A stretch of DNA of 64,000 nucleotides from Pelotalea chapellei. GTDB taxonomy: Bacteria; Desulfobacterota; Desulfuromonadia; Geobacterales; Pseudopelobacteraceae. This document shows, piece by piece, positions 45,404 through 55,700 of this stretch; within the stretch, counting starts at the first letter, position 1, and the number at the start of each line of letters is the position of its first letter. The notes beneath the pieces were generated by a model. That model did no database searches, had not been told where the DNA came from, and saw nothing but the letters and a program-made list of their open reading frames with translations. Where the stretch lies: NCBI RefSeq assembly GCF_018531195.1, contig NZ_JAHDYS010000004.1, positions 238,552 to 302,551 of the forward strand, read 5' to 3'. Position numbers and translations under genes: made by a program.

Positions 45404-46456
45404 CTAACCGATTTCCTTGATTGCAGACAACGTCTTTTCCATTTCTTCCCGCGTACCGATGGAGATGCGCAGACCATGGGCAAGCAGCGGGTCCGAAAGC
45501 AACCGCACCAGAATCTTGCGACTGTAAAGACCATCGTAGACTCTTTTGCCATTTTTGTCTGGCGATGAGGCAAACACAAAGTTGCCTTGAGATGAAATCA
45601 CATCATAGCCGATTTGAAGAAGTTCCTTGGAGAACCACTCCCGCGTCTCTACGATTTTGCGGCACGACTCGCGGAAATAATCCTGGTCCTGCAATGCAGC
45701 CACACAGGCCACCTGGGCCAGACGGTCAAGATTGTAATGGTCACGGATCTTATCCAAGGCGGCGATGATTTCCGGACGGGCAACGGCCAATCCCAAGCGC
45801 ATGCCGGCCAGGGCGTAGCTCTTGGAGAGAGTGCGTGTGACCACCACATTGTCGTACTTTTTCACCAACTCCAGTGCGTTCCACTTGCAAAAATCAGCGT
45901 ATGCCTCGTCCACCACCAGCAGCCCGGTGCAGCGCTGAGCCAGCTCCTCCACATAGGACAGGGGAAATGCCCTTCCCAGCGGGGAGTTTGGGGTCGTCAG
46001 AAAGAATAACTTTCCTTCGTACCGTTCAGGAAAATCCTTGATCCGGAAGTCGTCGCCCAGACCAAAAGTCCGTACCCGTGCCCCCTGAATTTCAGCAAGA
46101 GTTGAATAGTAGGAATAGGAAGGATGAACGTAGCCGATCTCTTCACCCTCTCCGGCGCAGGCACGAATCAGGTTATTGAGCACCTCGTCGGACCCGTTGG
46201 CCATGATGATCCAGGAAGGGTCGAAGCCGTACAAGTGGGCGGCAGTTTCGCGCAGTTTCTGGCTGGAGGCGCTGGGATAAGTGCGCAAAAGATCACCCTC
46301 GGAACCCAGTTCGGCAATAATTGCCTCCTTCACCCGCGGAGAAGGTGGATAGGGATTTTCATTGGTATTGAGCTTGATCCATGAGGCGATGTCGTCCGGC
46401 TGAAAACCGGGTACATAGCCCTGCATGGTGGCGATGTTGTGGCGAAGCTGATTCAT
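45404..46456 (-). CDS. hisC: histidinol-phosphate aminotransferase HisC
   Basis: PLP enzyme of 350 residues. Class II aminotransferase pattern: [11 protein letters not shown] at the N-terminus, VVDEAYADF, the Schiff-base Lys in [14 protein letters not shown], and the C-terminal GLRISIG. It lies between hisD and hisB on the minus strand. An 89-bp gap before it (toward hisD) carries a half copy of the CACAAAGAACACAAAG-type word found in other intergenic palindromes. Confidence 0.95.
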   Translation of the reverse strand: MNQLRHNIATMQGYVPGFQPDDIASWIKLNTNENPYPPSPRVKEAIIAELGSEGDLLRTYPSASSQKLRETAAHLYGFDPSWIIMANGSDEVLNNLIRACAGEGEEIGYVHPSYSYYSTLAEIQGARVRTFGLGDDFRIKDFPERYEGKLFFLTTPNSPLGRAFPLSYVEELAQRCTGLLVVDEAYADFCKWNALELVKKYDNVVVTRTLSKSYALAGMRLGLAVARPEIIAALDKIRDHYNLDRLAQVACVAALQDQDYFRESCRKIVETREWFSKELLQIGYDVISSQGNFVFASSPDKNGKRVYDGLYSRKILVRLLSDPLLAHGLRISIGTREEMEKTLSAIKEIG

Positions 46457-46545
46457 ATTAAAATCCTATTCCACACGAAGCCACAAAGAACACAAAGCAA
46501 ACCTGCAGAAAGATTTGCCACGTCGGGCCCCCTTGTGGAGAACGC

Positions 46546-47841
46546 TTATTTATTTTCCAGTCGGATGCTGACCGATTTACCGTGCGCCTCTAACCCTTCC
46601 AGCCCCGCAATCCGCACAATGTCATTGCCCATACGCTTTAATCCGTCTTCCGAGAAGTAGACAATGGAGGATTTCTTGACAAAATCATCCGTTGAAAGGG
46701 GTGAGAAGAAACGGGCGGTGCCGCCGGTTGGCAGGGTATGGTTAGGCCCGGCAAGGTAGTCGCCGGCTGCCTCCGGTGTCCAGTGCCCCATGAAGATTGC
46801 ACCGGCATTGGTGATCTGCGGGAGGATTGCAAAAGGATCGCTGACAGCAAGTTCCAGGTGTTCAGGAGCAATCCTGTTGGAAAACTCGATCACCTCTTCC
46901 AGTGAAGAGGCCACAATGACAGCACCATATTTCTCCCATGACGTCCGTGCAATGGTTTCGCGAGAAAGTTGGCCCAACTGGCGCTCCACCTCGGCGGCCA
47001 CACGTTCGCCAAAGGAACGATCAGTGGTGATCAGGATCGATGAAGCCAGTTCGTCATGCTCGGCCTGGGAAAGCAGATCGGCTGCGATATGGGCCGGCGT
47101 GCCGCTGCCATCGCTGATCACCAGTATTTCGCTCGGGCCGGCGATCATGTCGATGCCCACCTGCCCGAAGACAAGCTTCTTTGCGGTGGCAACGTAGATG
47201 TTGCCGGGACCGGTAACCTTGTCCACCTTGGGTATTGTAGCTGTACCGTATGCCAGCGCGGCTACAGCCTGGGCGCCACCGATGCGAAAGATGCGATCAA
47301 CACCCGAGAGTTTTGCAGCGACCACAACATGCGGATTGATTTCGCCCCCCGGTGTCGGGGCCACCATGATAATCTCTCCCACCCCGGCAACACGTGCAGG
47401 CACGGCATTCATGATAACACTGGAAGGGTAGCTCGCCTTGCCCCCCGGCACGTAGATACCGACTCGTGCCAAAGGCGTAACCTTCTGGCCCAGCATCACA
47501 TCCAGTTCCTCGGTGGAGAGCCAGGTCCGCTGTTTCTGTTTCTCGTGAAAGCGCCCTACCCGCTCGACAGCCAGCTTCAAGGCCGCAATATCCTGAGGGT
47601 CAACCTGGCTGAAGGCGGTTTCAACTTCTTCCGCAGTAACCTCCAGCTCGGCAAGGGAGCCGGCATCAAGACGATCAAAGCGGCGGGTCAATTCCAGAAC
47701 AGCAGCATCACCGCGCCGACGCACGTCAGAGATGATGTCCAGAACAACCTGCTCCACCTCCCGACCGGTTTCATCACCTCGCGAAAGGATCGCCTCAAAC
47801 TTCAGATCGAAATCATGGTCCTGTATATCAAGGAATAACAT
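46546..47841 (-). CDS. hisD: histidinol dehydrogenase HisD
   Basis: Oxidises L-histidinol to histidine in two NAD-dependent steps. It has 431 residues. IYVPGGKASYPSSVIMNAVPA, GPGNIYVATAKKLVFG, the zinc region LLSQAEHDELASS and the C-terminal GPNHTLPTGGTARFFSPL are the recognised motifs. The upstream hisG gene ends 11 bp before it; the order is as in other deltaproteobacteria. Confidence 0.97.
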   Translation of the reverse strand: MLFLDIQDHDFDLKFEAILSRGDETGREVEQVVLDIISDVRRRGDAAVLELTRRFDRLDAGSLAELEVTAEEVETAFSQVDPQDIAALKLAVERVGRFHEKQKQRTWLSTEELDVMLGQKVTPLARVGIYVPGGKASYPSSVIMNAVPARVAGVGEIIMVAPTPGGEINPHVVVAAKLSGVDRIFRIGGAQAVAALAYGTATIPKVDKVTGPGNIYVATAKKLVFGQVGIDMIAGPSEILVISDGSGTPAHIAADLLSQAEHDELASSILITTDRSFGERVAAEVERQLGQLSRETIARTSWEKYGAVIVASSLEEVIEFSNRIAPEHLELAVSDPFAILPQITNAGAIFMGHWTPEAAGDYLAGPNHTLPTGGTARFFSPLSTDDFVKKSSIVYFSEDGLKRMGNDIVRIAGLEGLEAHGKSVSIRLENK

Positions 47842-47852
47842 TGTTCACCCTG

Positions 47853-48506
47853 TTAGGCTGACTGGAGCACCTGCTCCAGACCCTGGATAATTGCACTGAT
47901 TCGTTCCTGTTTAGTCTTGAGACTGGCTCGATTTACGATCAGCCTCGTGGTGATTTCTGCAATGGTTTCAACTTCAACCAGCCCATTCTGCCGCATGGTT
48001 TCACCGGTGGAAACCAGATCCACAATTCGTTCAGACAACCCCACCAGCGGTGCCAGTTCAATTGAACCGTACAGCTTGATGATCTCAACCTGAATACCTT
48101 TGGCAGCAAAATAGCTTTCGGTCACATGGGGGTACTTGGTGGCAATGCGGATATGGGACCAGCCGGAGGGATCGTCATTTTTTGCCAGATTGGCAGGTTC
48201 CGCAACCATCATACGGCAATATCCGAACTTCAGATCCAGTGGTTCATAGACATCCTTGCCCTGCTCCATCAAAGTGTCCTTACCGACGATACCCAGGTCT
48301 GCGCTGCCATATTCCACATAGGTGGGAACATCGGTGGCTCGCACAATCATATAGCGCATCTTTTCGGCACTGTTTTCAAAGATAAGCTTGCGGGAATCGC
48401 TCAGCAACTCACGGCAATTGATGCCGATCCTGCCGAAAAGATCTACGGATTCTTCCAGAATGCGGCCTTTGGGGATGGCAATCGTGATGTAATCTGACAT
48501 TTGCAT
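47853..48506 (-). CDS. hisG: ATP phosphoribosyltransferase HisG, short form
   Basis: First enzyme of histidine synthesis. At 217 residues it is the short form (HisG-S), without the C-terminal regulatory domain, so it needs the HisZ partner for activity and feedback control. No hisZ lies in the window. Motifs AIPKGRILEES, GSADLGIVGKDTLMEQG and DLVSTGETMRQNGL are present. Start ATG 48506; ATG 48500 two codons later is an alternative. Confidence 0.95.
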   Translation of the reverse strand: MQMSDYITIAIPKGRILEESVDLFGRIGINCRELLSDSRKLIFENSAEKMRYMIVRATDVPTYVEYGSADLGIVGKDTLMEQGKDVYEPLDLKFGYCRMMVAEPANLAKNDDPSGWSHIRIATKYPHVTESYFAAKGIQVEIIKLYGSIELAPLVGLSERIVDLVSTGETMRQNGLVEVETIAEITTRLIVNRASLKTKQERISAIIQGLEQVLQSA

Positions 48507-48574
48507 GTTTCCTTGTAGAGGGCGAGATCGCCGCCCTGAACGTTGCGTTGGATGCGGGCGGGGAAACCCAGCCC

Positions 48575-49828
48575 CTACTCCTTCACCCTGACGATATCAG
48601 CACCGAGGCCGACCAATTTTTTCTCAATGGATTCGTATCCGCGATCAAGGTGATAGATGCGGGTGATTTCGGTGGTGCCTTCTGCCGCTAGCCCGCCCAG
48701 AATCAGTGATGCGGAAGCACGCAGATCAGTGGCCATGACCGGGGCGCCGGAGAGTTTTTTGACACCCTTTACAGTGGCCGTGCTCCCCTCCACTGTTATA
48801 TCCGCTCCGAATCTCAGCAACTCCGAAACATGCATGAAGCGGTTTTCGAAGATGTTTTCGGAAATCACGCTGGCACCTTCTGCAACGCACATCAGCGCCA
48901 TGAACTGGGCCTGCATATCCGTAGGGAAACCGGGATATGGACGGGTCTTGATGTTAACGCCCCTCATTTTTTTGGAACCCTTGACTCTCACCACATTATC
49001 GCGGCTGGTGATCTCGACACCTGCGTCCTGCAGCTTGAAAACCAGCGCATCCAGATGTTCCAGTTTCATGCCATGGATCTTTATATCTCCACCGGTGATA
49101 GCTGAGGCGATCATGAATGTTCCGGCTTCAATGCGATCAGGCATGACGCTGTAATTGACGGGAGAAAGCTCGGAGACCCCCTGAATCTTGATGGTATCAG
49201 TCCCAGCCCCCTCAATCTTGGCTCCCATTCGGTTGAGTATCAGTCCGAGATCGACAATCTCCGGTTCGCGGGCGGCATTTTCAAGAATAGTCTCCCCTTT
49301 GGCGGTGGCTGCAGCCATCATCAGATGCTCCGTACCCCCAACGGTGGAGATGTCGAAGTTAATCCTGGCACCCTTCAGGCGTTTGGCTTTGGCTTCCACA
49401 TAACCATGCTCCAGGGTTATTTCGGCACCCAAAGCCTGAAGTCCTTTCAGATGCAGGTTGATCGGACGTGCCCCGATGGCACAGCCACCTGGAAGCGAAA
49501 CACGCGCCTTGCCAAAGCGGGCCAGTAACGGGCCCAGAACCAGCACCGAAGCACGCATGGTCTTGACCAGATCATAGGTGGCTTCATGACTGTTGATGCC
49601 GGCGGTGTTGATCTTGACAATGTTACCGTTGCCTTCCACATCTGCACCGAGAGACTCCAGGACTTTGATGGTCGTGTTGATGTCTCGCAGGAAGGGAACA
49701 TTGCCGATAGTGTTGAGTCCCGGGGCCAGTATGGTTGAGACAAAGATGGGCAAAGCGGCGTTTTTGGAACCGCTGATCTGCACCTCGCCCTTGAGTTTTT
49801 TTCCGCCGTTGATGATGAGTTTGTCCAC
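48575..49828 (-). CDS. murA: UDP-N-acetylglucosamine 1-carboxyvinyltransferase MurA
   Basis: First committed step of peptidoglycan synthesis. It has 417 residues with the inside-out alpha/beta barrel: [21 protein letters not shown], the PEP-adduct Cys in [24 protein letters not shown], and [13 protein letters not shown]. The Cys makes it sensitive to fosfomycin in principle. It lies 68 bp before hisG on the same strand, a common order in the group; the next upstream gene (nuoBCD) is unusual for this place. Confidence 0.97.
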   Translation of the reverse strand: MDKLIINGGKKLKGEVQISGSKNAALPIFVSTILAPGLNTIGNVPFLRDINTTIKVLESLGADVEGNGNIVKINTAGINSHEATYDLVKTMRASVLVLGPLLARFGKARVSLPGGCAIGARPINLHLKGLQALGAEITLEHGYVEAKAKRLKGARINFDISTVGGTEHLMMAAATAKGETILENAAREPEIVDLGLILNRMGAKIEGAGTDTIKIQGVSELSPVNYSVMPDRIEAGTFMIASAITGGDIKIHGMKLEHLDALVFKLQDAGVEITSRDNVVRVKGSKKMRGVNIKTRPYPGFPTDMQAQFMALMCVAEGASVISENIFENRFMHVSELLRFGADITVEGSTATVKGVKKLSGAPVMATDLRASASLILGGLAAEGTTEITRIYHLDRGYESIEKKLVGLGADIVRVKE

Positions 49829-49924
49829 GTCACACCCTTAAATTAAAAGTTGAATATAGTAGCCCATGGTTCCACTGTTGTACAAGAAATTTTGAGAGAA
49901 TTTCTGAAGGATACGCTCTGCGGA

Positions 49925-52297
49925 TCACCGGTCCAGATCTGCCAGCACAAAATCGATTGATCCGATGATGGCCAGAAAATCAGCGACCATCCATCCTCGG
50001 CTCATGATCGGCAGTGCCTGAATATGAGGAAAACTGGGGGTGCGAATACGCATACGGTAGGGAATGTTGAGTCCATCTGATACTGCAAAATAGCCATTCT
50101 CCCCCTTGGGAGCTTCAATGGCAGAGTAGTTTTCTCCCCGGGGAGGGGCCATTCCCCGGGTCGTATTGACAAAATGATGAATCAGGCTTTCGATATCCTT
50201 AAGTGCATCCGGCTTCTGCGGCACTACATAGCGGTACTCCTCAGCAATCCAACGGCCGCCCGGCATCTCCCGCATGGCCTGTTCTACAATGCGCAGCGAC
50301 TGGCGAATCTCTTCCAACCTCACCAGATAGCGAGCCCAGCAATCGCCCCCCTCTGCCACGGCCACATCGAAATCAAAACGCTCATACCCGGCATAGGGCA
50401 TCTTCTTCCTCAGATCCCACTCCAGTCCGCAGGCACGCAGATTAGGACCTGATACACCCCATTCCATCGCATCCTGAAGAGAGATGGCGCCAACGTCGCG
50501 TAAACGCCGGTTAAAGACAATATTGCCGTTCAACAGCTGCTCGTACTCTTTGAGCCGACCCGGCATCCAGGCCAGGAATGACTTGACCGGTTCCTGCCAT
50601 CCATCTGGCAGATCTTCGGCCACTCCACCGATGCGAAACCAGGCAGGGTGCATCCTACCACCGGTGATCATCTCAACTATGTCGAAAATCTTTTCACGAT
50701 CTGTAAATGTGTAGAAAACGGGAGTCATGGCCCCAACATCGGCGGCAAATGTCCCCAACCAAACGAGGTGATTAGCAATTCTGAACAGTTCGGCGAGCAT
50801 CACGCGGACATATATGGCGCGGTCCGGAACCGTCAAGCTGCAGAGGCGCTCCACTGAATTTACATAAGCCAGGTTGTTCTGCACCCCGGCGAGGTAATCA
50901 ATGCGGTCGGTGTAGGGAATGAACTGGTTCCAGTGCTGGCGCTCCGCCGTCTTTTCTGCTGCCCGATGGTGATAACCGATCTCAAAATTCACATCGGTAA
51001 TCTCTTCACCGTCCAGCTTGAGAATACAGCGAATGACGCCGTGGGTACCAGGATGCTGTGGCCCCAGGTTAAGCACCATTTCCCCTTCGCCTACACGTTC
51101 AAAAAAATCCGTAGCCGGGAGTGCCTGATGCTTGCGGGCGTCTTCAGTAGTGTAAGGCGGCATCTCCGTAGCACGGAAAGGATGGGATTTCTGCAGGGGG
51201 TGACCGACCCAGTCAGGGGGCATCAGGATGCGCTGCAGGTTCGGGTGGCCGCTGAAGCGGATGCCGAACATGTCAAAAACTTCACGCTCATACCAGTTGG
51301 CAGCAGGAAAGACAGAGGTAACGCTGTGAGCCTCAGGAACATCACCAGTTAGTTCTGTCTTGATCCGCAGATAGCCGGGCTGGTCAAATGAGAGCAGATG
51401 GTAGTTGAGAGTGTAGTCTTGATAATCTTCTCTTTTCCGACGGGCAGAATCGTCAACAGCAGCAATATCTTCCAAGCGTCGGAAGGCAATACCGGATCTG
51501 TTTTTCAAGTGCCTCAGAAGGTCAGGCACCAATGCGGCAGGCGCCCGCAGGGTAAGCATATCTGTCGCCGCAGGGTCGACAATAACCTGATCGGAGAACA
51601 GCTCTGAAATTTCTTGAGGAAGTCCGAAGTCGGAGTAATCATGTCTGGCGGCAGCCGGTCGCCACATCTCATCGGTGCGGGAGAGCCAGAAACGGGGTTG
51701 GGTGACAGACGTACCCCTGATTTTTGTCTCCTCCAGTCCAGGTCCGCGCGGATCGTTGGTCTTGGTTACACCCGGCACCAGTACCGGTGCGGTAGTTCCC
51801 TGGCTGCCACCCTGCAGCCGCAGTACCGGTCGACTGGGTCGTTCCTGGCTGCGAATCTTTTTTTGAAGCTCTATCAGCCCCTGCATGAAAGCTTCCGGAC
51901 GTGGAGGACATCCCGGCACATACACATCTACCGGCAAGATCTGGTTCACTCCCTGCACTACGCTGTAGACATCGTACATCCCACCGGAGTTGGCACAGCT
52001 GCCCATGGAAATGACCCAGCGCGGCTCAGCCATCTGTTCGTACAGATTCAGAATGGAAGGGGCCATCTTGGTAAAAACAGTTCCGGCAATAACCATGACA
52101 TCTGCCTCGCGCGGAGTACCGCGCAGAACTTCGGCACCAAAGCGGGAGATATCATGGCGCGAGGTAAAGGAGGTCATCATTTCTACAAAGCAGCAGGAGA
52201 GCCCAAAGAACATGGGCCAGAGAGAATTGGCGCGCCCCCAGTTGATCAGATCGTCCAGACGGACAAGCAGAATGTTATCGGGATTGGAATCAGACAT
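49925..52297 (-). CDS. nuoBCD: fused NADH-quinone oxidoreductase subunits NuoB-NuoC-NuoD
   Basis: Three complex I subunits in one 790-residue chain. NuoB domain (about 1-160) has the four Cys that bind cluster N2: CC at 35/36 (GLSCCFVE), C101 (SMGSC) and C130 ([10 protein letters not shown]). A Pro/Gly linker follows (about 160-210). The NuoC domain holds [18 protein letters not shown] near 337, and the NuoD domain begins at [14 protein letters not shown] (about 408) and ends ADLDR as usual. All key residues are intact, so it looks functional. ATG 52297 is preferred over GTG 52342 because it gives the usual NuoB opening; it overlaps nuoA by 8 bp. No nuoE-N genes follow; murA is next. Confidence 0.92.
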   Translation of the reverse strand: MSDSNPDNILLVRLDDLINWGRANSLWPMFFGLSCCFVEMMTSFTSRHDISRFGAEVLRGTPREADVMVIAGTVFTKMAPSILNLYEQMAEPRWVISMGSCANSGGMYDVYSVVQGVNQILPVDVYVPGCPPRPEAFMQGLIELQKKIRSQERPSRPVLRLQGGSQGTTAPVLVPGVTKTNDPRGPGLEETKIRGTSVTQPRFWLSRTDEMWRPAAARHDYSDFGLPQEISELFSDQVIVDPAATDMLTLRAPAALVPDLLRHLKNRSGIAFRRLEDIAAVDDSARRKREDYQDYTLNYHLLSFDQPGYLRIKTELTGDVPEAHSVTSVFPAANWYEREVFDMFGIRFSGHPNLQRILMPPDWVGHPLQKSHPFRATEMPPYTTEDARKHQALPATDFFERVGEGEMVLNLGPQHPGTHGVIRCILKLDGEEITDVNFEIGYHHRAAEKTAERQHWNQFIPYTDRIDYLAGVQNNLAYVNSVERLCSLTVPDRAIYVRVMLAELFRIANHLVWLGTFAADVGAMTPVFYTFTDREKIFDIVEMITGGRMHPAWFRIGGVAEDLPDGWQEPVKSFLAWMPGRLKEYEQLLNGNIVFNRRLRDVGAISLQDAMEWGVSGPNLRACGLEWDLRKKMPYAGYERFDFDVAVAEGGDCWARYLVRLEEIRQSLRIVEQAMREMPGGRWIAEEYRYVVPQKPDALKDIESLIHHFVNTTRGMAPPRGENYSAIEAPKGENGYFAVSDGLNIPYRMRIRTPSFPHIQALPIMSRGWMVADFLAIIGSIDFVLADLDR

Positions 52298-52682
52298 CAG
52301 GAGAGCGCCTTCTGGAGGCTGCGGGGCCCCAGTCAAGTCCACCTTTCAGCCAAAGCCAGACCAGACCGGCTGCTAGGATGATTATAAAAACAGTGATCTG
52401 CACAAGGCCAACAAGCCCCAGCAGATCCCAGGCAACAGCCCAGGTAAAAACAAAGGCCGCCTCAACATCAAAAACAATAAAGAATATGGCTATAAGGTAG
52501 AAGGGAACCGGCCATGCAAGGCGTGCTGAGGTTGTCGGGTTAATTCCGGATTCATAGGCAGATGAGTTATGTGCGGAACTTCGCCCCCCTCCAAGCCACC
52601 ACGCAGCCAGCAGCAGACCGCCGATCAAAGCGACGGTTATGGCAGAATAAATCAGCAGATGGAAAAAGGCCTCGGGCAACAT
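52290..52682 (-). CDS. nuoA: NADH-quinone oxidoreductase subunit A
   Basis: Membrane subunit of complex I, 130 residues with three helices (about 10-32, 62-85, 90-112). The conserved [35 protein letters not shown] segment is complete and includes the acidic FDVE of the quinone-site loop. It overlaps nuoBCD by 8 bp and there is no other nuo gene nearby. Ends SRRRSPDV. Start ATG at 52682. Confidence 0.93.
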   Translation of the reverse strand: MLPEAFFHLLIYSAITVALIGGLLLAAWWLGGGRSSAHNSSAYESGINPTTSARLAWPVPFYLIAIFFIVFDVEAAFVFTWAVAWDLLGLVGLVQITVFIIILAAGLVWLWLKGGLDWGPAASRRRSPDV

Positions 52683-52733
52683 GTCAGAAGTATATCAGAG
52701 CATGTGGGAGGATTAAACCCTATTTAACGCAAG

Positions 52734-52763
52734 CGCCCCACCAGACAGGCATCTGATAGGGCG
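52734..52763. terminator. hairpin between the Ig-repeat gene and nuoA
   Basis: CGCCCCACCAGA and TCTGATAGGGCG pair over 12 bp (with G-U pairs) around CAGGCA, 31 bp downstream of the Ig-repeat gene stop on the minus strand. It lacks a T-run, so it may be a weak or rho-assisted terminator or a barrier to transcription into nuoA. Confidence 0.45.
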
Positions 52764-52794
52764 TTTGAAGCTAACCATTTGGCACAACCTTAGA

Positions 52795-55700
52795 TTACTT
52801 GCAGTGTCCTGGACCAATCATACCATTGTTGTACTGATCCAGCCTTGATGCGGTTGTAATGAAATCATCACGTACAGCACCGGAAACATCCGAGGTAATA
52901 AGCGGAGAACCATCATACTTCTCCAAAAGCTCCGCAGCATGTTTGAAATCGCTGTCGATTACCGAAACACTGGCGCCAGACAGCTTATTGAGATAGGCGG
53001 CAATGTACTGGTGGGCCAGGATGTAATAGGCGTTCCCGCCCGATGGATCGGTCATCAGCACGTTGTACCAGCTCTGCCCAAGGCCGAAGAAAAGCGCATT
53101 CTCGCCACCGGCAAGCTTACCCCAGGTAGCGTTGCGTTTTTTGGCGCCGTCGTACACGGTGTGGGTTTTCCAGTACCCCCAGGTATAGGAACATCCGCCA
53201 CTGGTGCTGCCGGTGCAAACCAGCCAGGCCGTATCGGAGTCGGTAACAGCAAGGCCGTTGTAGGTTCCGGAGACCAATGCGGTGTTGGAGAACACGCCAG
53301 CTGTGGTACACGCATCGGAATCCCTGAGCTGAGGTATTTCCCTATAAGTGTACACCTTGGATCCCTTTGCGGAGAGACTGCCGACGCTGTAGGCCGGGAG
53401 CCCAAGATTGGAATCTTGGATCTGAACATTGCTAAGCGTAGTGCTGCCGCAGTTTTTGACGGTCAGGCGGTAATCCGCAGAATGCGGAGCAGTGGTCCCA
53501 GGTGCAGTAGCCTGGGTATCGGCAGTTTTCCAGGTCACCCCGCCATCGACGCTGATGTCCTTAATGATGTCGAGGCAGGATGTGGTGACAGTGCACACCA
53601 GCCAGGCCGAATCGCTGGCGGTGACGGGAATGTCGTTGTACACCGCTGTTACGGTAGCCACGTTTTCAAAGGCGCCGGAGCTCTGGCAAGCCTTGATGGT
53701 TGGTGCCAGCTTGGGTATCTGGGACGAGCCCAGAGCGGTGGAAGCCCCGGCCGGCAGCACGGAAATCATGTAGTTGCTGATTCCCAGAACGGGGTCGTCG
53801 ACGTCGACATTGGTGAGATTCACTGTGCCGCAGTTGTTCACAACCAGCTTGTACAGCACGTTGAAGGGAACGCTCTTGGCGGCAGCGCTCTCCTGGGTAT
53901 CGGCATCTAGCCAGGTTTTTCCGCTATCAACACTGATCTTCTTCTGCAGATTGATACAGGCAACGCTCTCCTGGCTGCCGCAGTGGCCCGGGCCGGAAAC
54001 GCCGTTGTTATAGGAATCCAGGATGGCTGCCCAGGACAGCACCTTGCTCTGGTCACCCTGTTTCAGGGTTGCCCAGGCACTATAGCTGGTGGTGGTCAGG
54101 AAACTGTCGGCAGCTGTAATAATGCTGGCAACCGCGGCAGGATCAGCACCGGCTTTTAGGTTGAGCTTAGCGGCCAGCAGTTGGGCATAGAGCTTGGTGA
54201 TGCCGTTGGAAGAAGTGCCATAGACGTTCTGGTTGAGAACATCATAGGCAATCTTGGCAGTAGTAACGTTAATGGTCTTGGTTCCCCCTTTGTTCCCCAG
54301 GTACTGGGGCAGGAGCGGACTGAGCACATCGGCCTGCGGACCGAAGCCGGCGTGGTTTTTCCAGTAGCCGATGGTAAAGGTACAACCGAAACTGGGGATC
54401 TTGACGATGATCGAGCAATTGTTAGCACCGCTGTTACCGTTTTTGTCAGTGACCGTCACGATATAGGTGAAGGTCCCGCTGACTGTCGGGGTACCGGAGA
54501 TGGTGCCATTTAGCGCCATGGTGATGCCAGCCGGCAATCCGGTGGCCGTGAATACATAGGGGCCACCGACACCGCCGCTGGCTGTCATGACTACAGGCGT
54601 GATGGCCACACCCTGTACAGCGGTGATGGAAACGCAGATAGCGCTAGGCGGCGGGTTGACCGTCACCGAGCAATTGAACGTGCCGCTGTTGGCATTCTTG
54701 TCTTTGACAGTAACGGTATAGGTGAAAGTCCCGCTGACGGTGGGTGTGCCGGAAATTGTTCCATCGGCAGCCATACTAAGCCCTGCAGGCAGGCCGGTGG
54801 CTGTGAAGGTATAGGAACTACCGATACCACCGCTAGCAATCAGTTTAACAGGAGTGATTGCAATACCCTGTACCGCTGTAATGGAAATACAGCTGGCGGT
54901 GGGAGGGGCATTGACGGTGACCGAGCAGTTTGAAGTGCCGATGTTACCGGCTTTGTCGGTAATCGTGACGGTGTAGGGGAACGTACCGCCGACAGTCGGT
55001 GTGCCGGAGATTTTACCTGTGGCGTCCATGGTGAGACCAGCAGGCAGGCCCGAAGCGGAGAAGGTATAGGGACCACCATCACCGCCGCTGGCGCTCATGG
55101 TTACAGCTGTGATCGGCGTGCCCTTCACCGCGATGATGGATACGCAGGTTCCGGTGATGGGGGGATAGGTTACGGTGACCGAGCAGTTTGAAGTGCCGAT
55201 GTTACCGGCCTTGTCGGTAATTGTGACGGTGTAGTTGAATGTGCCGCCGACAGTCGGTGTGCCGGAGATCGTGCCGCCAGTTGACATTACGAGTCCGTCA
55301 GGCAGACCGTTGGCGCTGAAGGTGTAGGAACCACCATCACCACCGCTTGCGCTCATGGTTACAGCTGTGATCGGCGTGCCCTTCACTGCGGTGATAGATA
55401 CGCAGGTTCCGGTGATGGGGGGATAGGTTACGGTGACCGAGCAGTTTGAAGTGCCGATGTTACCGGCTTTGTCGGTAATCGTGACGGTGTAGGAAAACGT
55501 ACCGCCGACAGTCGGTGTACCGGAGATTTTACCTGTGGCGTCCATGGTGAGACCAGCAGGCAGGCCCGAAGCGGAGAAGGTATAGGGACCACCATCACCG
55601 CCGCTGGCGGTCATGGTTACAGCTGTGATCGGCGTGCCCTTCACTGCGGTGATAGATATGCAGGTTCCGGTGATGGGGGGATAGGTTACGGTGACCGAGC

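Noticed and set aside
47056..47838. Long + strand open frame of 260 codons opposite hisD
   Set aside because: Antisense to a clearly real, complete hisD; no family pattern.
51614..52381. Long + strand open frame of 255 codons opposite nuoBCD
   Set aside because: Complementary to the intact NuoB domain with all cluster Cys; composition is that of a shadow frame.
52939..53910. Open frame of 323 codons opposite the giant Ig-repeat protein
   Set aside because: Antisense to the C-terminal GYWK/DUF11 region; no start signal and no recognisable fold.
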